Source of the DNA: Butyricicoccus sp. Marseille-Q5471
GTDB lineage: Bacteria > Bacillota > Clostridia > Oscillospirales > Butyricicoccaceae
NCBI RefSeq assembly: GCF_951230135.1
Contig: NZ_CATNVC010000003.1
Coordinates: forward strand, 248,001-312,000
DNA: 64,000 nt
Direction of reading: 5' to 3'
Positions 46,349 to 56,579 of this stretch are shown in pieces. Numbering within the stretch: the first letter of the stretch is position 1; the number at the start of each line of letters is the position of its first letter. The notes below the pieces were generated by a model, which was not told the origin of the DNA, ran no database searches, and saw only the letters and a list, made by a program, of their open reading frames with translations. The position numbers and the translations under genes are program-made.

Positions 46349-47257
46349 TTACAGTTCTCCGCACATGATTGCCGCAAGCGCATCCTCCGTTGTGCGGTGG
46401 CCGAGCGAAATCGCACCCATGGCCTCGGCACGGCGGCCGACCTCATATTTGTGCAGATTGGTTTCGCCCTCGATGCACTGGGAGGTCAAATACACCTTGG
46501 TGCCGCTCATAATCAGCTTTTGCACGACCTTTTCCAGCCTCGTCGGGATACCGCCCGAGCCAAAGCCTTCGATAATGACCTTGGGATAGCGGCTTAAAAA
46601 ATCGAAAATGGAGGGGTCAAGATCGGGCACCAGCTTCATCAGCACGATTTTGGGATCGACCTGATCGACAAACCGCGGTTCGCCGCCGAGCAGCGGCACG
46701 ATATTCAGCCGTACATTGCCCTCGTCATCCACCGTGCCGGCAAGCGGCGCGCCGATGGATTGGAACGCGTCCATATCGGTGGTGTGCACCTTGACCACGT
46801 GGTTGCCGCGGATGACCTTGCCGTGCAGCACAGCGGCGACGCCCACATAACCCGCGGACGCGACGCGGAACGCATCGAGCAAATTGCGCTCGGCATCCGA
46901 ATCTTCAACGCCCATCGGCAGCTGAGAGCCGGTTAAAATGACGGGTTTGTTGAGGTTTTTGAGCACGTGATACAGAAATGCGGCTGTGTAGGATAGCGTA
47001 TCCGTGCCGTGCGCGACGACAAAACCGTCATACCGGTCGTAATTCTGCCAAACGGTGGTCGCAATTTTCATCCGATCTTCAGCGGTCATATCGGTTGAGT
47101 CGATCGACAGCGGATTTTCCACCACGACCCGGCAAATGTTGCGGATTTCGGGCAAAAATTCGAGCAGCTCCTCGCCGGTCAGCGAGGGTGCAAGGCCGCG
47201 TCCCTGCTGACGGCAGGCAATTGTGCCGCCGGTGGCGATCATCAAAATGTGTTTCAT
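46349..47257 (-). CDS. ansA: L-asparaginase
   Basis: A 302-residue type I-like asparaginase. First catalytic Thr in MIATGGTIACR, second in VAHGTDTLSYTAAF with the HGTDT motif, and Lys/Tyr support in GSQLPMGVEDSDAERNLLDA. There is no signal peptide, so it is cytoplasmic. It hydrolyses asparagine to aspartate and ammonia. Spaced from the small membrane protein gene upstream by about 40 bases. Confidence 0.94.
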   Translation of the reverse strand: MKHILMIATGGTIACRQQGRGLAPSLTGEELLEFLPEIRNICRVVVENPLSIDSTDMTAEDRMKIATTVWQNYDRYDGFVVAHGTDTLSYTAAFLYHVLKNLNKPVILTGSQLPMGVEDSDAERNLLDAFRVASAGYVGVAAVLHGKVIRGNHVVKVHTTDMDAFQSIGAPLAGTVDDEGNVRLNIVPLLGGEPRFVDQVDPKIVLMKLVPDLDPSIFDFLSRYPKVIIEGFGSGGIPTRLEKVVQKLIMSGTKVYLTSQCIEGETNLHKYEVGRRAEAMGAISLGHRTTEDALAAIMCGEL

Positions 47258-47299
47258 GCGAAAAATAACCTTCTTTTGTTTGATAACAGATTACTGTTT

Positions 47300-47485
47300 C
47301 TATTTTTTCTGGAATGGCGCCATCATAAAGAAAATAATCAGGAGAATATACACCATATAAAGCACATAGGTGGTTTCCTGACTCCAGGGAAAGCCTGCCT
47401 GCGGGTTCATCAACGCAAACCCTATAAATAAAATTGCAATGACAATCATGATCCACGATATAATTTTAGAAATATGTTGATTCAC
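47300..47485 (-). CDS. Small two-helix membrane protein, unknown
   Basis: A 61-residue protein with hydrophobic helices at about 9-26 (IISWIMIVIAILFIGFAL) and 38-57 (TTYVLYMVYILLIIFFMM), ending FQKK. I do not recognise it. GTG at 47485 has AGGTG 7 bases upstream, supporting translation. It sits between the iron ADH and asparaginase genes in the same orientation. Confidence 0.65.
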   Translation of the reverse strand: MNQHISKIISWIMIVIAILFIGFALMNPQAGFPWSQETTYVLYMVYILLIIFFMMAPFQKK

Positions 47486-47510
47486 TCATTGTCACCTCAG
47501 AATAAGTGCA

Positions 47511-48668
47511 TTATTTATAGCTTTCCTGTAAAATTTCAATCACATCATCGCGGGTCAGCTCGCGCGGATCGACGCGGAACAGACCGCCCATCGTGTCGCG
47601 CGCATTGTCGGCATATTTGCCCAGATCGTTGCCGTCTACGCCGTAATCGGACATTTTAAGGCTCGCTACATCGCAGCGCTTTTGCAGGGTGTGCAGCGCT
47701 TCGACGAAGTGCTCAGGTGCAGATGCGTCGGCAAAGCCGAGTGCACGCGCCATTGCGACCATGCGGTCGCCCGAGGAGGCGTAAAAACGCTTCCAGTAGG
47801 CCTGTGAAATCATGATAAGCCCCGCGCCGTGGGGCAGATTCGGGTGGAATGCGGACAGCGCGTGCTCGATGGCGTGTTCGCTCGTGCACGAAGAGAGCGT
47901 CTCAACGAAGCCGGCGAGCGTGTTGGCCAGTGCAACGCTTGCACGTGCATCCTTGTCGCCGCCATCCTGCACAGCGGTCGGCAGAGCCTGTCCAATCAGC
48001 TCAATGGCGCGCAGGCTGAACATTTCGCTCATCGGACTGGAAATGTTGGCCAGCATGCCTTCACAAGCATGAAACAGTGCGTCAAAGCCCTGATATGCAG
48101 TCAAATGAGGCGGAACGGTCATCATAAAGTCGGGATCGACAATAGAAATCGCGGGAAACGTCTTGTCGCCGCCGCCGCCGATTTTCTCCTCGCCGTTGGA
48201 AATAACGGTCCAGGGATCGGCCTCGGTGCCCGTGCCCGCAGTTGTGGTGACGGCAACAAGCGGCAGACCGTCATTCTTGATGCGCTGTCCCTTGCCCGAG
48301 CCGCCGTGGATGTAATCCCACCAGTCGCCGTCGTTGGTCGCCATGATGGAGACCGCCTTGGCGGTATCAATCGACGAGCCGCCGCCCAGACCGACCACGA
48401 AGGAGCATCCCTCGCTCCGGCAGAGCGCGGCGCATTCACGAACGCTTTCAATGGTCGGATTCGGTTGCACCTTATTGTAAACGATGGTTTTGTGCCCACC
48501 CTCAGCGAGCGCATCAGACACCTTGCCGACATAGCCCAGACGGGTGGTCGAGGTGCCGCCGGTGATAATCAGACCCTTGCCTGCGGGCAGCTTTGCGCGC
48601 GCCAGCTTTTTGACCGCGCCCTGGCCGAAAAAGATGCGGGTAGGCATATAAAAACTAAAAATATCCAT
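47511..48668 (-). CDS. Iron-containing alcohol dehydrogenase
   Basis: A 385-residue group III alcohol dehydrogenase related to butanol dehydrogenases. NAD loop FVVGLGGGSSIDTAKAV; AVTTTAGTGTEADPWTVI; metal region QGFDALFHACEGM and SEHAIEHALSAFHPNLPHGAGLIM with the expected histidines. It would interconvert aldehydes and alcohols. ATG with AAGGAGG and its own promoter (TTGCAT, 16, TATAAT). Its promoter region faces the promoter of the large non-coding RNA. Confidence 0.93.
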   Translation of the reverse strand: MDIFSFYMPTRIFFGQGAVKKLARAKLPAGKGLIITGGTSTTRLGYVGKVSDALAEGGHKTIVYNKVQPNPTIESVRECAALCRSEGCSFVVGLGGGSSIDTAKAVSIMATNDGDWWDYIHGGSGKGQRIKNDGLPLVAVTTTAGTGTEADPWTVISNGEEKIGGGGDKTFPAISIVDPDFMMTVPPHLTAYQGFDALFHACEGMLANISSPMSEMFSLRAIELIGQALPTAVQDGGDKDARASVALANTLAGFVETLSSCTSEHAIEHALSAFHPNLPHGAGLIMISQAYWKRFYASSGDRMVAMARALGFADASAPEHFVEALHTLQKRCDVASLKMSDYGVDGNDLGKYADNARDTMGGLFRVDPRELTRDDVIEILQESYK

Positions 48669-48717
48669 AATAAAACCTCCTTAAAAAAAAGAGGGGCATA
48701 CAAACCCCAACGTATTT

Positions 48718-48745
48718 ATTATATCAAATTCAAAGCGTCATGCAA
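48718..48745 (-). promoter_or_regulatory. Promoter of the iron ADH gene
   Basis: On the minus strand TTGCAT, 16 bases, TATAAT preceded by TGA (extended -10). Confidence 0.75.
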
Positions 48746-48814
48746 AGAGGTAAAACGCTGAAAAGAGGTGGAAATACTCGTTTATTTTCACCATAAAAAG
48801 ACATCGAAATACAC

Positions 48815-48843
48815 TTGACGTTGTGCAATATCAATGATATTAT
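48815..48843 (+). promoter_or_regulatory. Strong promoter of the candidate large RNA
   Basis: TTGACG (48815-48820), exactly 17 bases, TATTAT (48838-48843). The start site is predicted near 48850. No ribosome site plus start codon of any credible gene follows. Confidence 0.85.
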
Positions 48844-48849
48844 AAGGGC

Positions 48850-49630
48850 ACAGAAAGAAGAAGGGCAAACACCAAATGCCAAAGCAGGGGCTTTGGAGCG
48901 GGGCGACACCCCAATCATTCTGTAAGACGAAATGAGCTGGCAAAGCAGAAAGGAAGTGAGTCCAATGGTATTAGAAGAAGCGTCCTACCAGTTCGCGGGA
49001 CTCGCTGCGACGCTGTAACCGAAAGAAACGATTCAGGTGATAGCTATTAAAAAACGCGAGTTCCAAGTAACAACCTCGAACCGCCTGCAAAGCATGATCG
49101 GCCTCCGGTAAGTGGGGACGAAACCTCTGGGGAAGCTATCCTCGATTAGACCAATCCTCGTCCAGAGCACAAGACAGAGAATCGCGGATCAAAGCGGCAG
49201 GAAAGCAAGGTTCACGCATGAAAGAACCCGAAGCGCGTCTGCGGAATATGAAATCAAAACACCTGCACCAGACCAAAAATAGTGTTCACCCAGTGGCCGA
49301 TGGGCATACTGATGAGTATGGTGAAGCAAAAGCGAATCAGAGACGGGCAATGAGATGGTATCAAAGGCTCCTGAAAATGATTCGGGTTGATGTACGGTAA
49401 TGACTCGCAAGAAAGAGACGCTGCTCAGCAAAATTTCACATAGAGTTCCCGAATGTAAGAAGGTAATCGAAATCAAGAACAACGAACCGCAGTCGGGCGA
49501 CTCCCGTGAACGATAGGATGCATACAAATCGGAAAAAATTGAATACAAAGAATCAATGTTTCCCAAGGAAAGGAAAACTGCATGGTTCAAAATTAAAGGG
49601 TCCTGTCTGGTGACGGGGCCCTTGTTTTGT
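48850..49630 (+). ncRNA. Candidate large structured non-coding RNA (~780 nt)
   Basis: A transcript is bounded by a strong promoter (48815-48843) and a strong terminator (49596-49630). The sense strand is purine-rich, and its longest sense frame is a 60-codon stretch without family features. Perfect local helices include CCAAAGC-AGGG-GCTTTGG (48879-48896), GGGG/CCCC (48900-48912) and CATACT-GATG-AGTATG inside TTCACC/GGTGAA (49285-49325). Longer-range ones are GTGAGTCC/GGACTCGC (48956 with 48998), TGGTA/TACCA, GATAGCT/AGCTATC (49038 with 49135) and CGAATCA/TGATTCG (49333 with 49378). Size and style recall large ornate RNAs such as ROOL, GOLLD or OLE, but I cannot match its sequence to any of them. 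It lacks RNase P, tmRNA and group I/II intron landmarks. Confidence 0.72.
49596..49630 (+). terminator. Terminator of the large RNA
   Basis: AAGGGTCCTGTC pairs with GACGGGGCCCTT (12 bp with two G-T pairs) around a TGGT loop, followed by TTGTTTTGT. Confidence 0.92.
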
Positions 49631-49633
49631 GCT

Positions 49634-49817
49634 TCGATTGAAAGCATGCTTTCAATCGAGTATTCCGACTCCGAACCGCGCCTTTCAGGCACAATTCTAC
49701 GTCGGTTTGTATAAAAACCGAGGCAGAGCCCCGGTTTTTATGAAATTGCGGGTTCGCAATCTATTTTATGATATGCTGTGACGCAGGCAAAAAGTCAGGC
49801 GCAAGTCCTGACTTTTT
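49634..49817. repeat. Modular hairpin repeat, copy C (after the large RNA)
   Basis: Starts with a TCGATTGAAAGC/GCTTTCAATCGA hairpin, then a block beginning GAGTATTCCGACTCCGAACC that ends in GTCGGTTTGT. Next is an ATAAAAACCG/CGGTTTTTAT hairpin (49711-49741) and a unique stretch. It ends with AAAAAGTCAGG-CGCAAGT-CCTGACTTTTT. Copy D shares the first hairpin plus block nearly letter for letter, with paired changes in the stem. Confidence 0.82.
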
Positions 49818-49848
49818 GATATTTACGTCGCGTTAGGACTATTGTAGG

Positions 49849-50550
49849 TTACTTTTGCGGTTCGGGCGGCTCTTTTGGTTTTTCCCCCATCATTTGATAC
49901 AGTGCGTCGAGGGCGTCGCTCAGCGTGCCGACCTCGTCAATCAGGCCGGTTTCTACCGCGGTTTCCCCGGAAATAACCGTGCCCACGTCGGCCGTCAGCT
50001 GTCCGGTTTCGCGCATCAGCTCGAGCAGACGGTCAGACTTGATTTTTGAGTGCGAGGTGATGAAGTCAACAATCCGCTCCTGAATTTTTGCGAGATACTC
50101 AAACGCCTGCGGCACGGCGATAATCGTGCCGTTCATGCGCACCGGATGGATGGTCATCGCCGCCGAGGCCGCTATAAAGCTCTTTTTCGCCGCCACTGCG
50201 AGCGGCACACCGATGGAATGGCCGCCGCCTAGTACAAGCGAAACGGTCGGCTTGCGCATGCCCGCGATAAGCTCCGCGATTGCAAGACCCGCTTCCACAT
50301 CACCGCCCACAGTGTTGAGCAAAATCAGCAGGCCGTCAATTTCGTCCGACTGCTCTACCGCCGTAATCTGCGGAATCAAATGCTCGTACTTGGTGGTTTT
50401 ATTCTGTGAGGGCAGTTCCATATGCCCTTCAATCTGCCCGATGATTGTGATACAGTGAACCGTTCCGTGCTTGGTTCTTGCCGTTATCGAACCGGTCTGC
50501 GCAATGCTGTTTTCTTCCGGTGCTTCAATTTTTTCTGTTTCGTCTGCCAT
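49849..50550 (-). CDS. ClpP-class serine protease (TepA/YmfB-like)
   Basis: A 233-residue protein of the ClpP/crotonase fold, similar to translocation-enhancing protein TepA. Core: LLILLNTVGGDVEAGLAIAELI, catalytic Ser in GGGHSIGVPLAVAA, His in AMTIHPVRM, and a later GTVISGETAVETGLIDEVG. An N-terminal acidic extension of about 30 residues is non-conserved. ATG at 50550 with AAGGGAG upstream. It probably degrades peptides at the membrane; partner ATPase not evident. Confidence 0.88.
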   Translation of the reverse strand: MADETEKIEAPEENSIAQTGSITARTKHGTVHCITIIGQIEGHMELPSQNKTTKYEHLIPQITAVEQSDEIDGLLILLNTVGGDVEAGLAIAELIAGMRKPTVSLVLGGGHSIGVPLAVAAKKSFIAASAAMTIHPVRMNGTIIAVPQAFEYLAKIQERIVDFITSHSKIKSDRLLELMRETGQLTADVGTVISGETAVETGLIDEVGTLSDALDALYQMMGEKPKEPPEPQK

Positions 50551-50706
50551 TGCTGCTGCTCCCTTCCTGCAGGATACCCTGCAAACAAAGTGTGCCGCCT
50601 GTGGAAAGGGTTTATACAAAAGCTGACAGAAAATTACTGGGAATATTACAAATCGTAAACAGAGAATTCCCTCATTTCATCGTCTTCGGCAGGGGAATAC
50701 AAGGAG

Positions 50707-50762
50707 TTATCCACTTTGTCCACATAGTTATCCCCAGTTATCCACCGACCGGCTGTGAATAA
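50707..50762. promoter_or_regulatory. Cluster of five DnaA-box-like sequences
   Basis: TTATCCACT (50707), TTGTCCACA (50716), TTATCCCCA (50728), TTATCCACC (50738) and TGTGAATAA (50754, opposite strand), all within 56 bases. Each is one change from TTATCCACA. The cluster lies in the promoter region between the protease and cyclophilin genes, about 14 kb from oriC. It may titrate DnaA or regulate the flanking genes. Confidence 0.7.
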
Positions 50763-50817
50763 CTGGGTGAAAAATGTGAAAGAACCAAGGGAGATGTTTG
50801 CATTATGGAAACATGAC

Positions 50818-50846
50818 TTGCTCAATTCAATTATATTTGCTACAAT
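50818..50846 (+). promoter_or_regulatory. Promoter of the cyclophilin gene
   Basis: TTGCTC, 17 bases, TACAAT preceded by TGC (extended -10), 44 bases before the start codon. Confidence 0.75.
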
Positions 50847-50889
50847 AATCATAAGTATACGCAAAATTTGAATTTGGAGTGATAATGTA

Positions 50890-51408
50890 ATGAGCAATCC
50901 TATCGTTACGATTGAAATGGAACAGGGCGGTATTATCCGCGCCGAATTATATCCCGAAATTGCCCCGAACACCGTGCGCAATTTTATTTCGCTGATCAAC
51001 AAGGGTTTTTATGACAATACGATTTTCCACCGTGTTATCCCGGGCTTCATGATTCAGGGCGGCGACCCCGAAGGCACCGGACGCGGCGGCCCGGATTACA
51101 CCATCCGCGGTGAATTCACCCAGAACGGCTTCCAGAACGATCTGATTCACAGCCGCGGCGTGCTGTCCATGGCGCGCACTGCCGATCCCAACTCTGCCGG
51201 CAGCCAGTTTTTCCTCATGACCACCGATTCCCCGCATCTGGACGGCCAGTATGCTTCCTTCGGCATGGTGATTGAAGGCATGGACGTGGCCGATGGCATC
51301 GTCAACACGCCCCGCGACTGGCACGACCGTCCCCGCCAGGAGCAGCGCATGAAGCGCGTTACCGTTGACACCCAGGGTGTGACCTACGAGGAGCCTGAGA
51401 CCCTGTAA
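50890..51408 (+). CDS. Peptidyl-prolyl cis-trans isomerase (cyclophilin type)
   Basis: A 172-residue cyclophilin that accelerates proline isomerisation. Active-site segments FHRVIPGFMIQGGDPEGTGRGG and GVLSMARTADPNSAGSQFFLM (Arg, Phe and Gln contacts) are intact. No signal peptide, so it is cytoplasmic. It is followed 20 bases later by the GDPD-like gene and probably shares its transcript. Confidence 0.96.
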   Translation: MSNPIVTIEMEQGGIIRAELYPEIAPNTVRNFISLINKGFYDNTIFHRVIPGFMIQGGDPEGTGRGGPDYTIRGEFTQNGFQNDLIHSRGVLSMARTADPNSAGSQFFLMTTDSPHLDGQYASFGMVIEGMDVADGIVNTPRDWHDRPRQEQRMKRVTVDTQGVTYEEPETL

Positions 51409-51428
51409 GACAGAAAGAGGGTAGGTAT

Positions 51429-52166
51429 ATGTATTATACCAACAAGGATACGTTTGTACTTTCGGCGTCCGGCTGTATGGGGACAGACCGGGATAGTCTG
51501 GAATCCATCCTTGCCGGTAACGAAGAGGGCGCGAAGGGCTGTTGTCTGTCCGTTGATATGACGGCGGACGGCATTGCCGTGCTTTCGGCCGATGGCTACA
51601 GCAATGCGGCTGACGGCACGCGCATGAACATCAGCGATTACAGCTATGCGGAACTGCATCAGGCCTGTCCCCAGCTGGTGCCGGCCGGACAAGCCATTGA
51701 GCTTGCAAAGACCTGCCGCGCCAAAATTGCGATTACCGTGCGCAATCAGACACTGCTGCCGCAGCTTCGGATGACGCTGCGCCATGCCGAATGCCTGGAT
51801 GAGACGATTTTTGTCGGGTTGGGACTGGTCGAGGCCGCGCGTCTTGCCGTTGCAAACCCGGAGCTGCATATCATGGGCGAGCTGCCCGCCGTGCCGGACA
51901 ACATCGAAGCGCTCGTACGTGCCGCGCAGACGACCGGTCTGTTCGGCCTGCGCGCCGTCGTGACGGATTGGACGCCGGCCTTGCTGCGTGCCTGCCGCCG
52001 CGCCGGTCTGTTTACGATGAGCTTGCAGACCGAGCATATGGATGCGCTGACTTATCTGATTCGCGGCGGGGTAAACTTTATCGAGACTGCCCGTCCCGAT
52101 TTGACGGCGATGCTGCTGCCTGAGGGCGCGGCTGAGCCGCAGCAGATTCCGCTGATGCCGTACTAA
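51429..52166 (+). CDS. Degenerate glycerophosphodiester phosphodiesterase-like protein
   Basis: A 245-residue protein with the strand/helix layout of the GDPD TIM barrel: GAKGCCLSVDMTADGIAVLSAD corresponds to the family's E-D-x-T-D-G-x-x-V-x-x-H-D segment. Catalytic residues are missing. The N-terminal HRG is replaced by SGC, the following ENT by RDS, the first metal Glu by Leu-Ser, and the HD after the VxxHD strand by AD. It is probably an inactive homologue with a binding role. ATG with AGAGGGTAGGT upstream, cotranscribed with the cyclophilin. Confidence 0.65.
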   Translation: MYYTNKDTFVLSASGCMGTDRDSLESILAGNEEGAKGCCLSVDMTADGIAVLSADGYSNAADGTRMNISDYSYAELHQACPQLVPAGQAIELAKTCRAKIAITVRNQTLLPQLRMTLRHAECLDETIFVGLGLVEAARLAVANPELHIMGELPAVPDNIEALVRAAQTTGLFGLRAVVTDWTPALLRACRRAGLFTMSLQTEHMDALTYLIRGGVNFIETARPDLTAMLLPEGAAEPQQIPLMPY

Positions 52167-52170
52167 AAAT

Positions 52171-52280
52171 TCGATTGCAACCACGCTTGCAATCGAGTAT
52201 TCCGACTCCGAACCGCGCCTTACAGGCACAATTCTCCGTCGGTTTGTGTCAAAAACCACGCGCATGTCGTGCTTTTTGAC
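52171..52280. repeat. Modular hairpin repeat, copy D (after GDPD-like gene)
   Basis: Begins 5 bases after the GDPD-like stop with TCGATTGCAACC-type hairpin, then the block beginning GAGTATTCCGACTCCGAACC that ends GTCGGTTTGT, as in copy C. It ends with a TCAAAAACCACG hairpin having the loop CGCATGT, shared with copies A and B. A separate GGAAATAGCAG/CTGCTATTTCC hairpin follows directly (52280-52305). Confidence 0.83.
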
Positions 52281-52339
52281 GGAAATAGCAGATTTCTGCT
52301 ATTTCCTGTTTTATGCCGCTGCGCTTCTGCGCCGCGGCG

Positions 52340-52371
52340 CAGGGGGGAGCATGCGGCTCTCCCCTGTTTTT
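52340..52371 (+). terminator. Terminator-like hairpin in ABC-F leader
   Basis: CAGGGGGGAG/CTCTCCCCTG stem followed by TTTTT, 28 bases before the ABC-F start. It could end the upstream transcript or act as an attenuator; ABC-F genes are often controlled by leader attenuation. Confidence 0.7.
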
Positions 52372-52399
52372 AAGTAATTCCGAAAGGAGCCAAGTTGTT

Positions 52400-54324
<1,925 letters not shown>

Positions 54325-54328
<4 letters not shown>

Positions 54329-55074
54329 AAAAGTATTGTTTTTGGTCTGTTTTAGCTGTTATTTGCGCAATTATCGGTGTCGTGCAGCTTCCGTGGGACC
54401 CCAGCCGATTCGGCGGCGTATTTTTTCTGGCACTGGCTGTCGGCTGTGCCGGCGAGTGGCTGATGCTACGAAATCAGCAAAAGCATAAGGCGTTTCACGC
54501 ACTTTCTATCCTTGGAAAGGTGCTATTTTCGTTGTTTTTGGTTTCTTTTATTGCAATTCAGGGCATTATCATCGGTGGGATGCAGTCGGATAGCCAAGCG
54601 AGCGACGCGGATTTCGTGCTGGTGCTCGGCGCGCGGGTTTATGGAAATGGCCGCCCATCCGCGGCGCTCTCGGCGCGGCTCGACACCGCGCTCGATTATT
54701 TGGCCGCACACCCAAACGCTAAAGCCATTTTGTGCGGCGGTCAGGGCAGCAACGAGCCTGTTCCGGAAGCTGAGGCAATGTTTGACTATATGGTAGAAAA
54801 CGGTGCGGATCGTGACCGTTTACTAAAGGAATCGGCCTCAAACAACACAATTCAGAACATTACAAACGCTCGTGAATTTGTTGGCACGGGCGACCGCACC
54901 GCTGTCATTACGAGCGATTTTCACCTTGCCCGTGCGCGCGTGCTCATGCGCCGCGGCGGACTTGACCCTTATGGCATTCCCGCCCCCACGCCCTATCCCG
55001 CGCAGCGGATTTCCGTGCATTGCCGCGAGTATTGCTCGATTTTGGGGCTGATGCTGACGGGGCGTTGGTGGTAA
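54325..55074 (+). CDS. YdcF/DUF218 family membrane protein
   Basis: A 249-residue protein with three N-terminal membrane helices and a DUF218 domain: ADFVLVLGARVYGNGRPSAAL, ILCGGQGSNEPVPEAEAM, SASNNTIQNITNAREF and ITSDFHLARARVLMRR. Relatives (SanA, ElyC, YdcF) act in envelope or peptidoglycan precursor handling. GTG at 54325 overlaps the ABC-F TGA, so the two are translationally coupled. Confidence 0.9.
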
Positions 55075-55091
55075 AAAAGGAGGAAACAGCA

Positions 55092-55490
55092 ATGCAGACC
55101 ATGCCGGCTGAGGCCGAAGCAAGGGTGCTTGCCCTGCTGAGCATGCTCAGCGAAAACAAGCTGACCGACGAGCAGGCCGCGCGGCTGTACAACGACCTGT
55201 CCGCGCGTTTGGTGCGCATTCCGGCGCAGTATCAGGTCGCGTTTGCGATGCAGATCATCGAGGAAAGCGGCCATGCGCTGTCGATTGAGGCCGCGGAGCG
55301 CATCGCCGTGCTTGTGATTTACTGCGTCTGCTATCCGGCAGAGGACGGAAAAGCAGGCTATGAAACGGTCACGTTGGCCGCAATTGAGCAGTATCGGGCG
55401 GTTTTTCGTCCTTTTTTTGACCATCGGGATGCAGCTCTCGAGGAGCTGCTCACCGCACTTTCTGCGGCGGGACAGCCGCCAAAGCTATAA
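55092..55490 (+). CDS. Hypothetical protein
   Basis: A 132-residue, mostly helical, soluble protein I do not recognise. It contains LTDEQAARLYNDLSARLVRI and a Cys-rich VIYCVCYPAEDG stretch. ATG at 55092 with AAGGAGG upstream makes expression likely. It lies 17 bases after the DUF218 gene and 24 before prfA, so it is part of that operon; no function can be offered. Confidence 0.8.
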   Translation: MQTMPAEAEARVLALLSMLSENKLTDEQAARLYNDLSARLVRIPAQYQVAFAMQIIEESGHALSIEAAERIAVLVIYCVCYPAEDGKAGYETVTLAAIEQYRAVFRPFFDHRDAALEELLTALSAAGQPPKL

Positions 55491-55514
55491 TTCCGCCAAA
55501 ATCGAGGTGAAATC

Positions 55515-56579
55515 ATGTTTGAAAAAGTAAAATCGCTCTCCGCGCGGCTGGATGAGCTGGAAATGCGTCTTTCCGAGCCGAATTTGTACGATGATCCGAC
55601 CCGCGCGGCCAAGCTTTTGAAGGAGCGCAATGATTTAGAGCCAATCGTCACGACCTACCGCGCGTGGGCGCAGGCAGGCCGCACGATTGAGGATGCGACC
55701 GAAATGCTGTCCGACCCCGACCTGCGCGAGCTTGCGCAGGACGAGCTGCAGCAGGCCAAAAACGACCTTGCGCGGCTGGAAGATGAGCTGAAAATTCTGT
55801 TATTACCCAAAGACCCGAACGACGACAAAAACATTTTTGTCGAAATTCGCGGCGGTGCGGGCGGCGAGGAATCGGCGCTGTTTGCAAACTCGCTGTACCG
55901 TATGTACTCAATGTACGCCGCACGGCGCGGCTGGGAAACCGAGGTTATGAGCGCAAATGAGACCGAGCTCGGCGGCTTTAAGGAAATTGTGTTCCGCGTT
56001 GCGGGCGAAAAAGTTTACTCTCGGCTCAAATTTGAGTCGGGCGTGCACCGCGTGCAGCGTGTGCCGGAAACCGAATCGCAGGGGCGTGTGCACACTTCTA
56101 CCGTAACCGTTGCTGTACTTCCAGAAGCGGAAGAGGTGGATTTTTACCTAAATCCCGCAGATTTACGCATTGATACCTTCCGTTCAAGCGGCGCGGGCGG
56201 ACAACATATCAACAAGACCTCATCCGCAATCCGCATCACACACATCCCGACGAACACGGTCGTTGAGTGTCAGGACGAGCGCAGTCAGCACAAGAACAAG
56301 GACAAGGCAATGCGCGTGCTTCGTTCGCGCCTGTACGAGGCCGAGGTTGAAAAGCAGAACGCCGCCATCGCGGCCGATCGCCGCAGCCAGGTTGGCACAG
56401 GCGATCGCTCCGAGCGCATTCGCACCTATAATTTCCCGGAAAATCGTGTTAGTGAACACCGCATTAAGCTGACGTTGTACAAGCTTGATCAGTTCATGAA
56501 CGGCGACCTCGACGAGGTGCTCGACGCGCTGATTACAGCCGATACGGCGGAAAAGCTCAAGGCGCAGGGCGAGCAGTAA
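55515..56579 (+). CDS. prfA: Peptide chain release factor 1
   Basis: A 354-residue class I release factor recognising UAA and UAG. The catalytic GGQ loop is in [21 protein letters not shown]. The stop-codon recognition PxT-type tripeptide region is [24 protein letters not shown]-terminal coiled-coil domain 1 is present. ATG with GAGGTG upstream. Its modifying enzyme gene prmC is far away at the left edge of the window. Confidence 0.97.
   Translation: MFEKVKSLSARLDELEMRLSEPNLYDDPTRAAKLLKERNDLEPIVTTYRAWAQAGRTIEDATEMLSDPDLRELAQDELQQAKNDLARLEDELKILLLPKDPNDDKNIFVEIRGGAGGEESALFANSLYRMYSMYAARRGWETEVMSANETELGGFKEIVFRVAGEKVYSRLKFESGVHRVQRVPETESQGRVHTSTVTVAVLPEAEEVDFYLNPADLRIDTFRSSGAGGQHINKTSSAIRITHIPTNTVVECQDERSQHKNKDKAMRVLRSRLYEAEVEKQNAAIAADRRSQVGTGDRSERIRTYNFPENRVSEHRIKLTLYKLDQFMNGDLDEVLDALITADTAEKLKAQGEQ

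Noticed and set aside
49218-49400. 60-codon plus-strand frame inside the large RNA
   Set aside because: Starts over 360 bases into the transcript, lacks a ribosome site, and overlaps the 49285-49325 and 49333-49384 helices; likely chance.
48850-49630. RNase P RNA, tmRNA, or group I/II intron as identity of the large RNA
   Set aside because: No GAGGAAAGTCC-type P-RNA core, no tRNA-like ends or tag frame, no intron boundary or domain V pattern, and no maturase.
49636-49660. Integron- or attachment-like palindrome
   Set aside because: No integrase or recombinase is nearby; the sequence is explained as the first hairpin of a repeat with another copy at 52171.
49189-49692. 167-codon minus-strand frame opposite the large RNA
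   Set aside because: No family features, no supported start, and its N-terminus is the translated repeat element; the serine/leucine-rich composition is typical of an antisense shadow of purine-rich RNA.
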